7,364 nt of DNA from Gardnerella vaginalis (GTDB lineage: Bacteria; Actinomycetota; Actinomycetes; Actinomycetales; Bifidobacteriaceae): the NCBI GenBank assembly GCA_946997215.1, contig CAMPUL010000035.1:1-7364 (forward strand), read 5' to 3'. The position numbers were made by a program, and so were the translations under genes. Under the pieces are notes generated by a model, which did not search any database, had not been told where the DNA came from, and worked only from the letters and a program-made list of their open reading frames with translations. Below, in pieces: positions 1 through 7,051 of the stretch (the first letter of the stretch is position 1; every line of letters starts with the position of its first letter).

Positions 1-304
1 CTGGAATAAAATCAAGCGACCAATCGCCATAATCAAAAAGCGATTTAATGCGTTTAACTAAATTAGCACCCCATCTGCGAGCTTTTTTGGCAGACTTTCC
101 TTCGGATCCGTCTAACTGTAAAGGCAAACCAACTACGACTCGGCTCACGCTATTGTCTTCTATAACGTTAATAACATCTTCAATCGCATTAAATGAGTCG
201 CCATAAGATTGAATATTACCGATTGGGTGCGCAAAAGTCAGCTCAGGGTCGGACTTAGAAAGTCCAACCCTGGCATCTCCTAAATCAACGCCAAGCCAAA
301 TCAT
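1..304 (-). CDS. ruvX: RuvX/YqgF family protein (Holliday junction resolvase-like nuclease), 5' part only
   Basis: Only the first 101 codons are present; the gene runs off the left edge of the window. The translation begins MIWLGVDLGDARVGLSKSD, the RNase H-fold opening of YqgF/RuvX with the acidic residue of the GVDLG motif at D7. The family signature VVVGLPLQLDGSEG follows at residues 56-69 and then a basic KSAKKARR stretch. In the family, these proteins are implicated in pre-16S rRNA 5'-end processing and were originally proposed as Holliday junction resolvases; which role applies here cannot be read from the sequence. An in-frame TAG lies three codons upstream, so ATG at 304 is the first possible start. 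Its ribosome binding site is weak (AGAG). It follows alaS by 63 nt on the same strand, the usual actinobacterial arrangement, and is probably co-transcribed with it; no convincing terminator or promoter was seen in the gap. Confidence 0.9.
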   Translation of the reverse strand, partial: MIWLGVDLGDARVGLSKSDPELTFAHPIGNIQSYGDSFNAIEDVINVIEDNSVSRVVVGLPLQLDGSEGKSAKKARRWGANLVKRIKSLFDYGDWSLDFIP

Positions 305-367
305 ACGAAAACTCTAACTTATTAATTCGGCTCGAGTGTTAAACATATTAAACATTTAACCTTTTGA

Positions 368-3049
368 CTATAGCTTCAAAACTTCGGCTTTCACGGCCTC
401 TAGTGCTTCATCAATCTTAGAGGAATCCGCACCGCCACCTTGAGCAAAATCTGGCTTGCCGCCGCCACCGCCGCCAAGCACCTTGGAAGCTGTACGCACC
501 AAGTCGCCAGCCTTAGCACCAGCCGAGCGAGCTGCATCGTTAGTAGCAACAGCAACCATTGGCTTATCGCTCTCGTTTACACCGCACAACGCAACAACTA
601 CTGGCGCATCTTCTCCCAAACGAGAACGAACATCTAGAACCGTCTTGCGTAAAGCCTCGAAGGAACCAAAGTTTCCAACATTCTTTACAGCAAGCTTAAT
701 CTTTGAGCTGCTTTGCTTAGCTGCATCGACCAATTCTGGAACAGCCTCATTAAGCTGGGATTCGTAAACAGAAGCAAGCTTGCGATCAGAATCCTTCATC
801 TTATTAAGCAAAGACTCTAAGCGCTCAGCTAACTCGTCTGGACGAGCATTAACCATGTCTGCAAGTTGCGCAACCAAAGCATGCTCGCGAGCGCCATATT
901 GGTACGCTTCTTCGCCGCAAAGCGCGTCGATTCTGCGCACACCAGAGCCAATAGAAGACTCAGAAAGGATTGTAACCATGCCAATCTTACCAGTGCTCTT
1001 AGCATGAGTACCGCCGCAAAGCTCGCGGCTCCAGCCATCGCCAATCTCTACAACGCGAACAATGTCGCCATACTTCTCGCCAAACAAGTGCATTGCACCA
1101 AGCTTAAACGCGTCGTCGATTGGCATCTCTTTTGGAACAACTTGCAAGTCTTCGCGAATACGCTCGTTTACGCGAGCTTCTACGCGCAACAACGCATTTT
1201 TATCAACAGCCTTTGGCCATTGGAAGTCAAAACGCAAGCGGTCTGGATCTACCACAGAACCGCGCTGAGTTGCCTGCGGACCAAGCTCCTCACGCAAAGC
1301 CTTGTGAAGAGTGTGAGTTGCAGTGTGGCTTCGAGCCAAAGCAGCTCTACGAACCTGGTCAATATTGGTGTTTACAGGAGCACCAACGCTAAGAGTTCCT
1401 TCAGTAAGTCGGCAGCTGTGAACAATCAAATCCTTGATTGGTCGCTGAACATCGTCAACTTCCAAAATTGCGCCATCGTCGGAAATAATCTCGCCCTGAT
1501 CGGCAATCTGGCCGCCGCGCTCAGCGTAGAATGGCGTGCGATCAAGAATAACCTCAACGTTTGCAGGAGCGCTAACGCTTTTAACAGAGCCCTTACCTGC
1601 TTCAACAATTGCCAAAACGTTTGAACGGCTGGAGAAGTCTGTGTAACCGAGGAAGTCGATTGGCTTTTCGAGAGCCTTCTTAATGTCGTCGTAAACGCTA
1701 ACATCCACATTGTGGCGCTTCTTCAAAGCATCCGCGCGAGCACGACCTTTCTGCTCGCTCATAAGCTCGCGGAACTTAGCTTCATCAACCTTAACACCCT
1801 GCTCAGCAGCCATCTCAAGAGTCAACTCAATTGGGAAGCCGTAAGTATCGTGCAAAGTGAATGCGTCGGAGCCGCCAACAATAGGATCATCCTTGTGCTC
1901 TTTCTTGGCTTTTTCAACAGCCAAGTCAAGAATAGTAGTACCCTTTTCTAGAGTCCTGCGGAACGCATCTTCCTCACCATATGCAGCTTCGCTAACCTCA
2001 TGGAAAGTATTATTAAGCTCTGGATAGCTTGGTTCCATAGCGCCCTTAGAAACTGGGAACAAGGTTGGAAGAACTGGGTCTTGCACGCCAAGCATACGCA
2101 TTGCGCGAACAGTTCTGCGAAGAAGACGACGAAGAACATATCCGCGGCCAACATTGCTTGGACGCACGCCATCGCTCATAATCATCAAAGCGGAACGCAC
2201 GTGATCTGCTACAACGCGGAAACGAACATCCGCATCGGCGTTGCTGCCGTACTTTACGCCACTAAGCTTTTCTGCCGCTTCAATAACTGGGTAAACTTCG
2301 TCGGTTTCGTAAATGTTTTCCTTGCCTTGCATAAGGTAAGCCAAACGCTCCAAACCAGCACCAGTATCAATATTCTTTTGATCAAGCTCACCAACAATGT
2401 GCAAATCGGTCTTAGACTTTACGTTATCTACCTGGAAGTTCTCAAAAACCAAATCCCAAATCTCAATAAAACGAGATTCGTCTGCAGCAGGACCGCCATC
2501 CTTGCCGTATTCTGGGCCGCGATCAACGTAAATCTCGGAGCATGGGCCGCCAGGGCCAGGGCCACCAGTAGTCCAGAAGTTATCTTCCATACCGAAAACT
2601 TGCATGTGCTCTGGGTCGAAGCCCTCATTCTTCCAAATTGCGCGAGCTTCGTCGTCGTCTGTAAAAGTAGTAACCCACAGCTTTTCTGGGTCAAAACCGT
2701 AGCCGCCCTTATCTTGAGGAGTTGTTAAAAGCTCCCAAGCATAGTGAATTGCTTCTTCCTTAAAATAGTCGCCAAAACTAAAGTTACCAACCATTTGGAA
2801 GAAGGTACCGTGGCGAGTTGTTTTACCAACTTCGTCAATATCGAGAGTACGCACGCACTTTTGGTTAGACGTCATTCTGCGAGAAGGAGGCGTTTGCTCT
2901 CCTAAAAGATAAGGTATGAATGGAACCATGCCTGCAATCGTGAAAAGCGTCGTTGGATTTGGAGAAATCAGCGATGCAGAAGGCACGACCATATGTCCAT
3001 GATTACCAAAATAGTCAAGATAACGCTTTGCAATTTCTGCTGTGCGCAT
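368..3049 (-). CDS. alaS: Alanine--tRNA ligase (AlaRS), full length
   Basis: Cytoplasmic class II aminoacyl-tRNA synthetase that charges tRNA-Ala with alanine. At 893 residues it has the usual bacterial full-length layout. The N-terminal catalytic domain covers about 1-240, with a motif 2 region around [19 protein letters not shown] (67-85). Motif 3 ([12 protein letters not shown]) is at 301-312. The editing domain has the [14 protein letters not shown] segment at 506-519 and the zinc-binding pair HTATH (H575, H579) and CGGTH (C678, H682). The glycine-rich C-Ala segment spans about 858-874 ([15 protein letters not shown]). All expected motifs are present, so both aminoacylation and deacylation of mischarged tRNA should be functional. 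The ATG at 3049 is preceded by AGGAG at 9 nt spacing. It sits 53 nt downstream of a small membrane-protein gene and 63 nt upstream of ruvX. No T-box or long leader is present directly upstream, so expression probably depends on the DUF948 promoter. Confidence 0.98.
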   Translation of the reverse strand: MRTAEIAKRYLDYFGNHGHMVVPSASLISPNPTTLFTIAGMVPFIPYLLGEQTPPSRRMTSNQKCVRTLDIDEVGKTTRHGTFFQMVGNFSFGDYFKEEAIHYAWELLTTPQDKGGYGFDPEKLWVTTFTDDDEARAIWKNEGFDPEHMQVFGMEDNFWTTGGPGPGGPCSEIYVDRGPEYGKDGGPAADESRFIEIWDLVFENFQVDNVKSKTDLHIVGELDQKNIDTGAGLERLAYLMQGKENIYETDEVYPVIEAAEKLSGVKYGSNADADVRFRVVADHVRSALMIMSDGVRPSNVGRGYVLRRLLRRTVRAMRMLGVQDPVLPTLFPVSKGAMEPSYPELNNTFHEVSEAAYGEEDAFRRTLEKGTTILDLAVEKAKKEHKDDPIVGGSDAFTLHDTYGFPIELTLEMAAEQGVKVDEAKFRELMSEQKGRARADALKKRHNVDVSVYDDIKKALEKPIDFLGYTDFSSRSNVLAIVEAGKGSVKSVSAPANVEVILDRTPFYAERGGQIADQGEIISDDGAILEVDDVQRPIKDLIVHSCRLTEGTLSVGAPVNTNIDQVRRAALARSHTATHTLHKALREELGPQATQRGSVVDPDRLRFDFQWPKAVDKNALLRVEARVNERIREDLQVVPKEMPIDDAFKLGAMHLFGEKYGDIVRVVEIGDGWSRELCGGTHAKSTGKIGMVTILSESSIGSGVRRIDALCGEEAYQYGAREHALVAQLADMVNARPDELAERLESLLNKMKDSDRKLASVYESQLNEAVPELVDAAKQSSSKIKLAVKNVGNFGSFEALRKTVLDVRSRLGEDAPVVVALCGVNESDKPMVAVATNDAARSAGAKAGDLVRTASKVLGGGGGGKPDFAQGGGADSSKIDEALEAVKAEVLKL

Positions 3050-3102
3050 GGGTACGAACTCCTTTTTTTATTTATCAGACTTAGTATAAGACTACTTAGT
3101 AA

Positions 3103-3381
3103 CTACTTAGTATAAGACTTATTTGTAAACGAATCGTCACGCTTATCAGCATACTTACTAGCATACTTAGAGTTAAGCTGCGACTCGTGGGCTTTTCTGC
3201 TGGAATTAAAATCACGATACAAAGACAAAACCGTGCTTAAAGTAAGATTTTTTGGATCTTTATCAAAGAAGAAATTCCTAGCGCTTTGCGGGAACTTTTC
3301 CTTAACGTACGCGCGAGCTTTTGTAACAGACATAACTCCCATTACAAAACCGATGCAAATCCAAAATAAACGCTTAAACAT
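3103..3381 (-). CDS. Small membrane-anchored protein, DUF6167-like
   Basis: A 92-residue protein with one hydrophobic N-terminal segment (MFKRLFWICIGFVMGVMSV), followed by a basic stretch and a hydrophilic tail ending in a short KYA-repeat (SKYASKYADK). The start MFKRLFWxxxGfxxG, the LYRDFNSSRKAHESQLN segment and the position between a DUF948 gene and alaS match the actinobacterial DUF6167 family as I recall it; a profile search was not possible. Function is unknown; it is probably an inner-membrane protein with a cytoplasmic tail. The start is ambiguous. GTG at 3384 and ATG at 3381 are adjacent codons in the same frame. ATG is preferred because the preceding GGGGGAG lies at a better distance and the ATG shares one base with the DUF948 stop (TGATG), which suggests translational coupling. 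Confidence 0.8.
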   Translation of the reverse strand: MFKRLFWICIGFVMGVMSVTKARAYVKEKFPQSARNFFFDKDPKNLTLSTVLSLYRDFNSSRKAHESQLNSKYASKYADKRDDSFTNKSYTK

Positions 3382-3815
3382 CACTCCCCCTTAGGCGTAA
3401 ACGACTCGCCAGAATTTGCCGCATGCCTAGCGGAAGATTCTGCAGCATCCGTTGGAACAGTAGCCTTATTAAAGAACGCATTAAAAGTGTCTTTAAGCGC
3501 GTAGCAAGCAGATGCAATTTTAACAACTGGCTTTCCAAGAAAAGCGCCATACAAATCCGTAAGAGCGCCAACATTTGTAGCGGTAGTGCGAGCAGCACTA
3601 GTAACGGCATTAACGTCTTCAAGGGTTTTGTTCACTTGTTTTACTGTGGTAACAGATTCGTCGATAGCAGGTAAAGCGTGTTCGCCCGATTCCTTAACAG
3701 TTTGAGAAATCTGATTGAACATTTTACCCAGCCGAATAAGCGGATAAATCATAAATCCCGAAAGCACCGCAAACGAAATAGCCGCAATAAGAGCAGCAAT
3801 GTCTCCAACGCTCAT
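3381..3815 (-). CDS. DUF948 domain-containing membrane protein
   Basis: A 144-residue protein with a strong N-terminal transmembrane segment (about residues 5-28, DIAALIAAISFAVLSGFMIY). It is followed by an amphipathic region typical of DUF948: leucine/valine-spaced segments with TVKQVNKTLEDVNAVTS (about 57-73), NVGALTDLYGAFLGKPVVKIAS (81-102) and a low-complexity polar tail. The fold is expected to be a membrane anchor with an extended coiled or helical domain; its biochemical role is unknown in the family. ATG at 3815 has GAAAGAGG about 5 nt upstream. It is the first gene of the probable DUF948-small protein-alaS-ruvX operon. Its stop overlaps the next start. The DUF948/alaS pairing is widespread in Actinobacteria, which supports the call. 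Confidence 0.88.
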   Translation of the reverse strand: MSVGDIAALIAAISFAVLSGFMIYPLIRLGKMFNQISQTVKESGEHALPAIDESVTTVKQVNKTLEDVNAVTSAARTTATNVGALTDLYGAFLGKPVVKIASACYALKDTFNAFFNKATVPTDAAESSARHAANSGESFTPKGE

Positions 3816-3856
3816 CGTAACCTCTTTCCTGCTGTTTTACGCACGACTACCCACGC

Positions 3857-3885
3857 AATGTATTAAAAGATTAACGAAGAGTCAA
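3857..3885 (-). promoter_or_regulatory. Predicted sigma-70-type promoter of the DUF948-alaS-ruvX operon
   Basis: On the minus strand, TTGACT (3885-3880, five of six consensus bases) is followed after exactly 17 bp by TACATT (3862-3857, four of six). The expected transcription start is near 3850, giving a leader of about 35 nt before the DUF948 ATG. The -35 box lies inside a small AGAGTC-AA-GACTCT inverted repeat (3879-3892). Read from sequence only. Confidence 0.6.
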
Positions 3886-3900
3886 GACTCTTTTTGTAAA

Positions 3901-3933
3901 TTTAGCGAACATTTAGCGAACACTTAGCGAACA
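3901..3933. repeat. Three tandem 11-bp direct repeats upstream of the alaS-operon promoter
   Basis: The unit is TTTAGCGAACA, repeated three times head to tail with a single change (T to C in the first base of the third copy). The period of 11 bp is one helical turn, so all copies present the same DNA face. The array begins about 15 bp upstream of the predicted -35 box, which is the usual position for an activator or an upstream contact element. No protein can be assigned to it. Confidence 0.75.
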
Positions 3934-3956
3934 TTTTTTGCGCAAACTAATCGCAT

Positions 3957-4631
3957 TTACTCGTTATATCCCTTAATTGTTATAGCTTGATCAATTGGCA
4001 CTTCCGTGTTGAAATCAAGTCTAGTTACACTTCCATTTTGCGGGCGCTCGCTTAAATCGTAACCAGCAGGCGCAAAACGATGCATAAGACTTAAAAGCGT
4101 GTTTCCGTGGGAGATTTGCAAAACGTTGTCTCCGTCTTTTAACGCTGGATTGCTGGCGATTATTTTGAAACCGCCTTCAACGCGCTTCCAATACTCAATA
4201 TCTGACTCCGCATCGTGGAATGGGTCGGCCTCTTTAAGCATGTCTCGAGTTGCAGCAAGACCAAATTTTTCAACGATTTCGTTATAAGTTTTTGCTCCGT
4301 GAGGCGCGCCTGCAGCCCACCAAGCCATATTCATATCTTGGCCTTCAAAATAGCCGTAGCATTGCTCACGAAAATGCATATCACTTACAAGATGAGGACG
4401 AATATGCGTATGCTTTTCGTTTTCGCTTAAAATACGCTCAGCTGTGATTTGCGCACGAGTTGTATCGGAGCAATATGCGGCAGCAAAAACAGCGTTCTTA
4501 AGCTTTTGAGCTGCTAAATCGGCGTCTTTGAGCCCTTTTTGAGTTAGTGGAGAATTGCTCCATCCTTGCAAGCGATTGTAACAATTAAACATGGTTTGGC
4601 CATGACGAACTAAATAAAGATGCAACAACAT
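3957..4631 (-). CDS. Histidine phosphatase family protein (phosphoglycerate mutase-like)
   Basis: A 224-residue cytoplasmic enzyme of the histidine phosphatase branch-1 superfamily. The nucleophile motif LVRHGQT is at 7-13 (R9, H10). The second arginine is in SDTTRAQ (R59), the probable general acid E89 is in the FREQCYGYFEGQ segment, and the second histidine H175 is in ISHGN. The full catalytic set is therefore present. The HFREQCYGYFEGQ motif resembles GpmB/PhoE-type phosphatases more than the glycolytic mutase GpmA, so a broad phosphatase is more likely than the main glycolytic mutase. The substrate cannot be deduced. ATG at 4631 has only a weak ribosome binding site (GAGA). The gene has its own promoter and lies between galT (122 nt gap) and DUF948 (141 nt gap). 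Confidence 0.9.
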   Translation of the reverse strand: MLLHLYLVRHGQTMFNCYNRLQGWSNSPLTQKGLKDADLAAQKLKNAVFAAAYCSDTTRAQITAERILSENEKHTHIRPHLVSDMHFREQCYGYFEGQDMNMAWWAAGAPHGAKTYNEIVEKFGLAATRDMLKEADPFHDAESDIEYWKRVEGGFKIIASNPALKDGDNVLQISHGNTLLSLMHRFAPAGYDLSERPQNGSVTRLDFNTEVPIDQAITIKGYNE

Positions 4632-4669
4632 AACTTAATCATCTCACTTTTTAAGTAAAACGCGTAAAA

Positions 4670-4698
4670 ATTAGAGTAATTAAGACAAGACTAGTCAA
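4670..4698 (-). promoter_or_regulatory. Predicted promoter of the histidine phosphatase gene
   Basis: On the minus strand TTGACT (4698-4693) is separated by exactly 17 bp from TCTAAT (4675-4670, five of six consensus bases). The predicted start is near 4663, about 30 nt before the ATG. Both this site and the DUF948 promoter use the same TTGACT -35 box and 17-bp spacer. Confidence 0.6.
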
Positions 4699-4759
4699 AT
4701 TAAGGCAAGTCTAATCAAGCATAACTAATCAAGACAAGTCTAATCAAGTCAGACTAATC
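4682..4759. repeat. Degenerate interspersed repeat behind galT
   Basis: Four imperfect copies of a roughly 15-bp unit close to AAGACAAGTCTAATC start at 4682, 4702, 4731 and 4746. Spacing is irregular (20, 29 and 15 bp). The last copy covers the galT stop codon and its final codons, and the first contains the -35 box of the phosphatase promoter. It is probably local slippage duplication. Confidence 0.6.
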
Positions 4760-6583
4760 CAAGTCAACATCTCCTAATTCTTGGAATCTGCTTGCAATCA
4801 ACTCTGGAGTAGTATCGGAAATCCAAGATGCCATTCCTGCTTCCGACCCAGCCAAATACTTGATTTTATTAGCATCTCGCATAAACGAGAAGAATTGCAA
4901 ATTAAGGCGATAATGCGAACGGCGAGAATCATGCACAGGAGCTTGATGCCAAGCGGCAACATAAGGCAAATCAACGAATTCGCTGGAATTTGCATCACAC
5001 GCGCCAGAAGATAAGTCGAAAGCAGGCGAACTTGCAAACGATTTAGCACTCGAATCGCCCGCGTTTGAAGACGATAATCCAAAGAACTTATTAGCACGCT
5101 TAAGAAGTGTTATGTAGATTTGCGCCAAATCCCAACGCTCTTGGTCGTCAAGCTGATCCAAAGTAAGAACGTCTCTAACAGGAGCAACATGCACCTCTAG
5201 CGGCCATCGAGCGGCAGCTGGAACATAAGCAACCCAACTGTGATTATGCATAATCACACGCTTTTTAGCCTCAATCTCTGAATTCATCAAATCCTTAAGA
5301 AGATTGCTGCCAGTGCGCTCAAAATAAGCCTCCGTATGGCGCAACTCCTGCTCCAGCCTAGGAGCAATAAACGGATACGCGTAAATCTGACCATGAGGAT
5401 GATGCAAAGTTACGCCGATTTGACTGCCGTGATTTTCAAACGGATAAATTTGCTCAATTCCTTCGATTTGGCTAATTTCTGCAGTTCTAAACGCCCACGC
5501 TTCAACAATCGTGCGCATGCGCAAAACAGAAAGATTAGCTGGAAGCATGTTTTCGTTTGAACTAAAGCAAATCACTTCGCATCGGCCAGCTGCAGGAGCC
5601 TGTTTCCACAATGGATTTCCGTCAACGTATGTTGTTGTGTTTGGCACGCCTGCAACCTGAGCCATAGCTGGATAGCGGTTTTCAAAAACAACAACGTCGT
5701 AGTCTTCGTCTGGAATCTCTCCATCTTGATACTCGCATTGCGCTTTTCTGCCAGCAAATGGGTCGATTCTTGATGGCGAAGAATCTTTCGCAGAATCTTT
5801 CGCAGAATCCGCCGAATCATGATTATTTGAATCCTCACTAAGAACTGCAGCTGGCCGCTTTGCCCACAGTCTAGACATAGGAATCCAGTCTCCTGTAAGC
5901 GGATCTTGGCGCATTTGCGGAACTTCGCTAGGAACTTCGTTGCCTTCACTATCAACATGCGAAGTAAAACGATACGCCAACTTTCTAGGGTCAATCAACT
6001 CCCTTGTTTTGTGGCCGCTAACGTATTCTGGATTGTCATCTATGTAGAAAAAGTCGCGCCCGTCGGAAAGCTTTGTTGCTGTAATGCGCATATGCTCGCG
6101 CGCGTAAGTTCCAGGTCTATACAACTTATACGGATACTCGCCGCCAAAATCGCGAATCGGAGATTGCGTTGCGCGCGGCGGCTCTTGCGGAGTAATACCA
6201 CTTAAAACCGCAGGTATTGCAGGCATTTGCTGAGTTACATACAACGAATCGCGCACATCGGCAGCAGCTTCTCCTTCGGCTTGAGCTACAAGGCTACTAA
6301 GCGAAGAATCCCCAACACCCGTGCTTGTAATTTTGCTCATAACCGTTTCGTTTGCGCCGCTAGCTTTGTTTCTAGCACGAATCGCGTTAACGTCTATTGC
6401 ATCAAAAGCATCTGTGTCTTCTAGACTTTTTTCGACTTCTCGTTCATCTGCCTTCTTATGCACAGAAGCATCATCAATCTCGAATCCTGCAGCAGCGCCA
6501 CCTTCAAAGCCGCCGCCTGGGCCTGCAAATCCAGCTGTAGTTGGAATATTGTGCAACCCTTTAATCTTTTTAGGCTCTACCAC
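4754..6583 (-). CDS. galT: Galactose-1-phosphate uridylyltransferase (GalT) with long N-terminal extension
   Basis: Leloir-pathway enzyme exchanging UMP between UDP-glucose and galactose-1-phosphate. The core is clearly GalT: MRQDPLTGDWIPM (224-236), DYDVVVFENRYPAM (294-307), PFENHGSQIGVTLHHPHGQ (381-399) with the nucleophile H397, AYVPAAARWPLEVHVAP (452-468), AWHQAPV (544-550) and KYLAGSEAGM (575-584). At 609 residues it is much longer than the roughly 350-420 usual for the family. Homology seems to begin near residue 165 (MRITATKLSDGRDFFYIDD). Residues 1-160 are an acidic, Gly/Ala-rich, apparently disordered extension. Two low-complexity inserts occur, DSADSAKDSAKDSS (256-269) and a Ser-rich stretch (503-536). 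The CxxC zinc pair of the Escherichia coli enzyme is not evident; only C283 is nearby. The start is GTG at 6583, preceded by AAGGGG at 7 nt. An in-frame TGA just upstream excludes a longer product in this frame. The gene overlaps a small ORF by 7 nt. Confidence 0.95.
   Translation of the reverse strand: MVEPKKIKGLHNIPTTAGFAGPGGGFEGGAAAGFEIDDASVHKKADEREVEKSLEDTDAFDAIDVNAIRARNKASGANETVMSKITSTGVGDSSLSSLVAQAEGEAAADVRDSLYVTQQMPAIPAVLSGITPQEPPRATQSPIRDFGGEYPYKLYRPGTYAREHMRITATKLSDGRDFFYIDDNPEYVSGHKTRELIDPRKLAYRFTSHVDSEGNEVPSEVPQMRQDPLTGDWIPMSRLWAKRPAAVLSEDSNNHDSADSAKDSAKDSSPSRIDPFAGRKAQCEYQDGEIPDEDYDVVVFENRYPAMAQVAGVPNTTTYVDGNPLWKQAPAAGRCEVICFSSNENMLPANLSVLRMRTIVEAWAFRTAEISQIEGIEQIYPFENHGSQIGVTLHHPHGQIYAYPFIAPRLEQELRHTEAYFERTGSNLLKDLMNSEIEAKKRVIMHNHSWVAYVPAAARWPLEVHVAPVRDVLTLDQLDDQERWDLAQIYITLLKRANKFFGLSSSNAGDSSAKSFASSPAFDLSSGACDANSSEFVDLPYVAAWHQAPVHDSRRSHYRLNLQFFSFMRDANKIKYLAGSEAGMASWISDTTPELIASRFQELGDVDLD
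5781..5818. repeat. 12-bp tandem repeat inside galT
   Basis: GAATCTTTCGCA is present twice in perfect tandem (5781-5804), followed by two shorter partial copies of GAATC. In the galT frame it encodes repeated DSAK units in a low-complexity loop between the MRQDPLTGDW and DYDVVVFENR core segments. Because the unit is 12 bp, copy-number change would keep the frame. Confidence 0.85.
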
Positions 6584-6699
6584 AAGACCACCCCTTCAAA
6601 AGTGTTATTGTTTAGCGCGTCTTTTGCGTATTTGTTGATTGCGCATGCGGCAAGTTGTTGTGCTTTTAGCGCATTCGCTTTGGTATTTTGTTGAGACAT
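6577..6699 (-). CDS. Small ORF of 40 codons overlapping the start of galT
   Basis: Not recognised. The predicted peptide begins MSQQNTKANALKAQQLAACA and ends NNNTFEGVVLW. It is rich in Ala, Asn, Gln and Lys, with no signal peptide or membrane segment and an amphipathic helical look in the first 30 residues. ATG at 6699 has GGAG 6 nt upstream, a good ribosome binding site. A second in-frame ATG at 6711 would add MESK but has a poorer site. The stop TAG at 6579-6577 lies 7 nt inside galT, and the galT ribosome binding site (AAGGGG) lies inside this ORF, the classic arrangement for translational coupling. It could be a leader peptide, a small partner protein, or the true N-terminus of galT if a frameshift is present, since a -1 shift near its end would join the two frames. 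Confidence 0.5.
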   Translation of the reverse strand: MSQQNTKANALKAQQLAACAINKYAKDALNNNTFEGVVLW

Positions 6700-6767
6700 C
6701 TTTGACTCCATCGTCTCTTCTACTCTCTAGTCTTCTTTTTATTGCGTATTCTGTTTTACTTGTATTT

Positions 6768-6804
6768 TGTATCTTCTTTTATTCTTTTGTATATTCTTTT
6801 GTAT
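6768..6804. repeat. 12-bp tandem repeat in the purine-rich galT leader
   Basis: ATTCTTTTGTAT occurs twice in perfect tandem (6781-6804), preceded by a related 12-13 bp copy. On the transcribed minus strand it reads as a purine-rich, A-rich, probably unstructured leader upstream of the small ORF. The wider 6712-6860 interval is strongly pyrimidine-biased on the plus strand and holds no gene that I can support. Confidence 0.7.
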
Positions 6805-6869
6805 CTTAATAACACGCTTTATACGCTTAGTTATCTATTATATATTTTCTGATTCAACACTCGCATAAT

Positions 6870-6889
6870 GTTATATTTTGTAATATAAC
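6870..6889. promoter_or_regulatory. Perfect palindrome, possible operator upstream of sORF-galT
   Basis: GTTATATT-TTGT-AATATAAC is a perfect 8-bp inverted repeat around a 4-bp centre. It lies about 10-30 bp downstream of the predicted transcription start for the galT unit, a position typical for repressor binding. It is too AT-rich and lacks a T-run placement to serve as a terminator. No regulator is encoded in the window. Confidence 0.45.
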
Positions 6890-6905
6890 GGGCATTGTTG
6901 TAATG

Positions 6906-6934
6906 ATTATATGTGATTTTGTTTTATTATTAAA
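6906..6934 (-). promoter_or_regulatory. Candidate promoter for the sORF-galT unit
   Basis: On the minus strand a perfect TATAAT (6911-6906) lies 17 bp after TTTAAT (6934-6929, three of six consensus bases). The start would be near 6899, leaving a leader of nearly 200 nt before the small ORF. The region is very AT-rich, so chance matches are likely; another TATAAT at 6842-6837 has no acceptable -35 box. Confidence 0.35.
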
Positions 6935-7051
6935 GTGTTTTGTTGCATAATGTTCGGTTGCTTGCGATCCTTCCCTAACAAAAGTTAATGCTCACCAACA
7001 CGTAACCAGCTTTTAGCATAACTCAGATTGCTTTTTATACAATCGCACTAC

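Noticed and set aside
338..360. GTTAAA/TTTAAC inverted repeat between alaS and ruvX as a terminator
   Set aside because: The stem is only 6 AT-rich pairs and there is no T-run in the direction of transcription.
866..2728. Long open frames on the plus strand (252 and 242 codons at 866-1624 and 2000-2728)
   Set aside because: They lie wholly antisense to alaS, whose motifs are intact over its entire length. Their compositions are unlike real proteins and they have no recognisable domain.
3879..3892. AGAGTC-AA-GACTCT followed by T residues as a plus-strand terminator
   Set aside because: No plus-strand gene precedes it, the loop is too tight, and the sequence is better explained as containing the -35 box of the minus-strand promoter.
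6321..6694. Plus-strand ORFs opposite the galT start and the small ORF
   Set aside because: They mirror the low-complexity coding of galT and the small ORF, have no good ribosome binding site and show no recognisable domain.
6978..7023. 14-codon minus-strand ORF (MLKAGYVLVSINFC) as a leader peptide
   Set aside because: It is too short to support, has no clear ribosome binding site, and has no gene immediately downstream.
7026..7044. GATTG/CAATC stem around an AT-rich loop
   Set aside because: Five pairs with a 9-nt loop are within chance expectation in AT-rich DNA.
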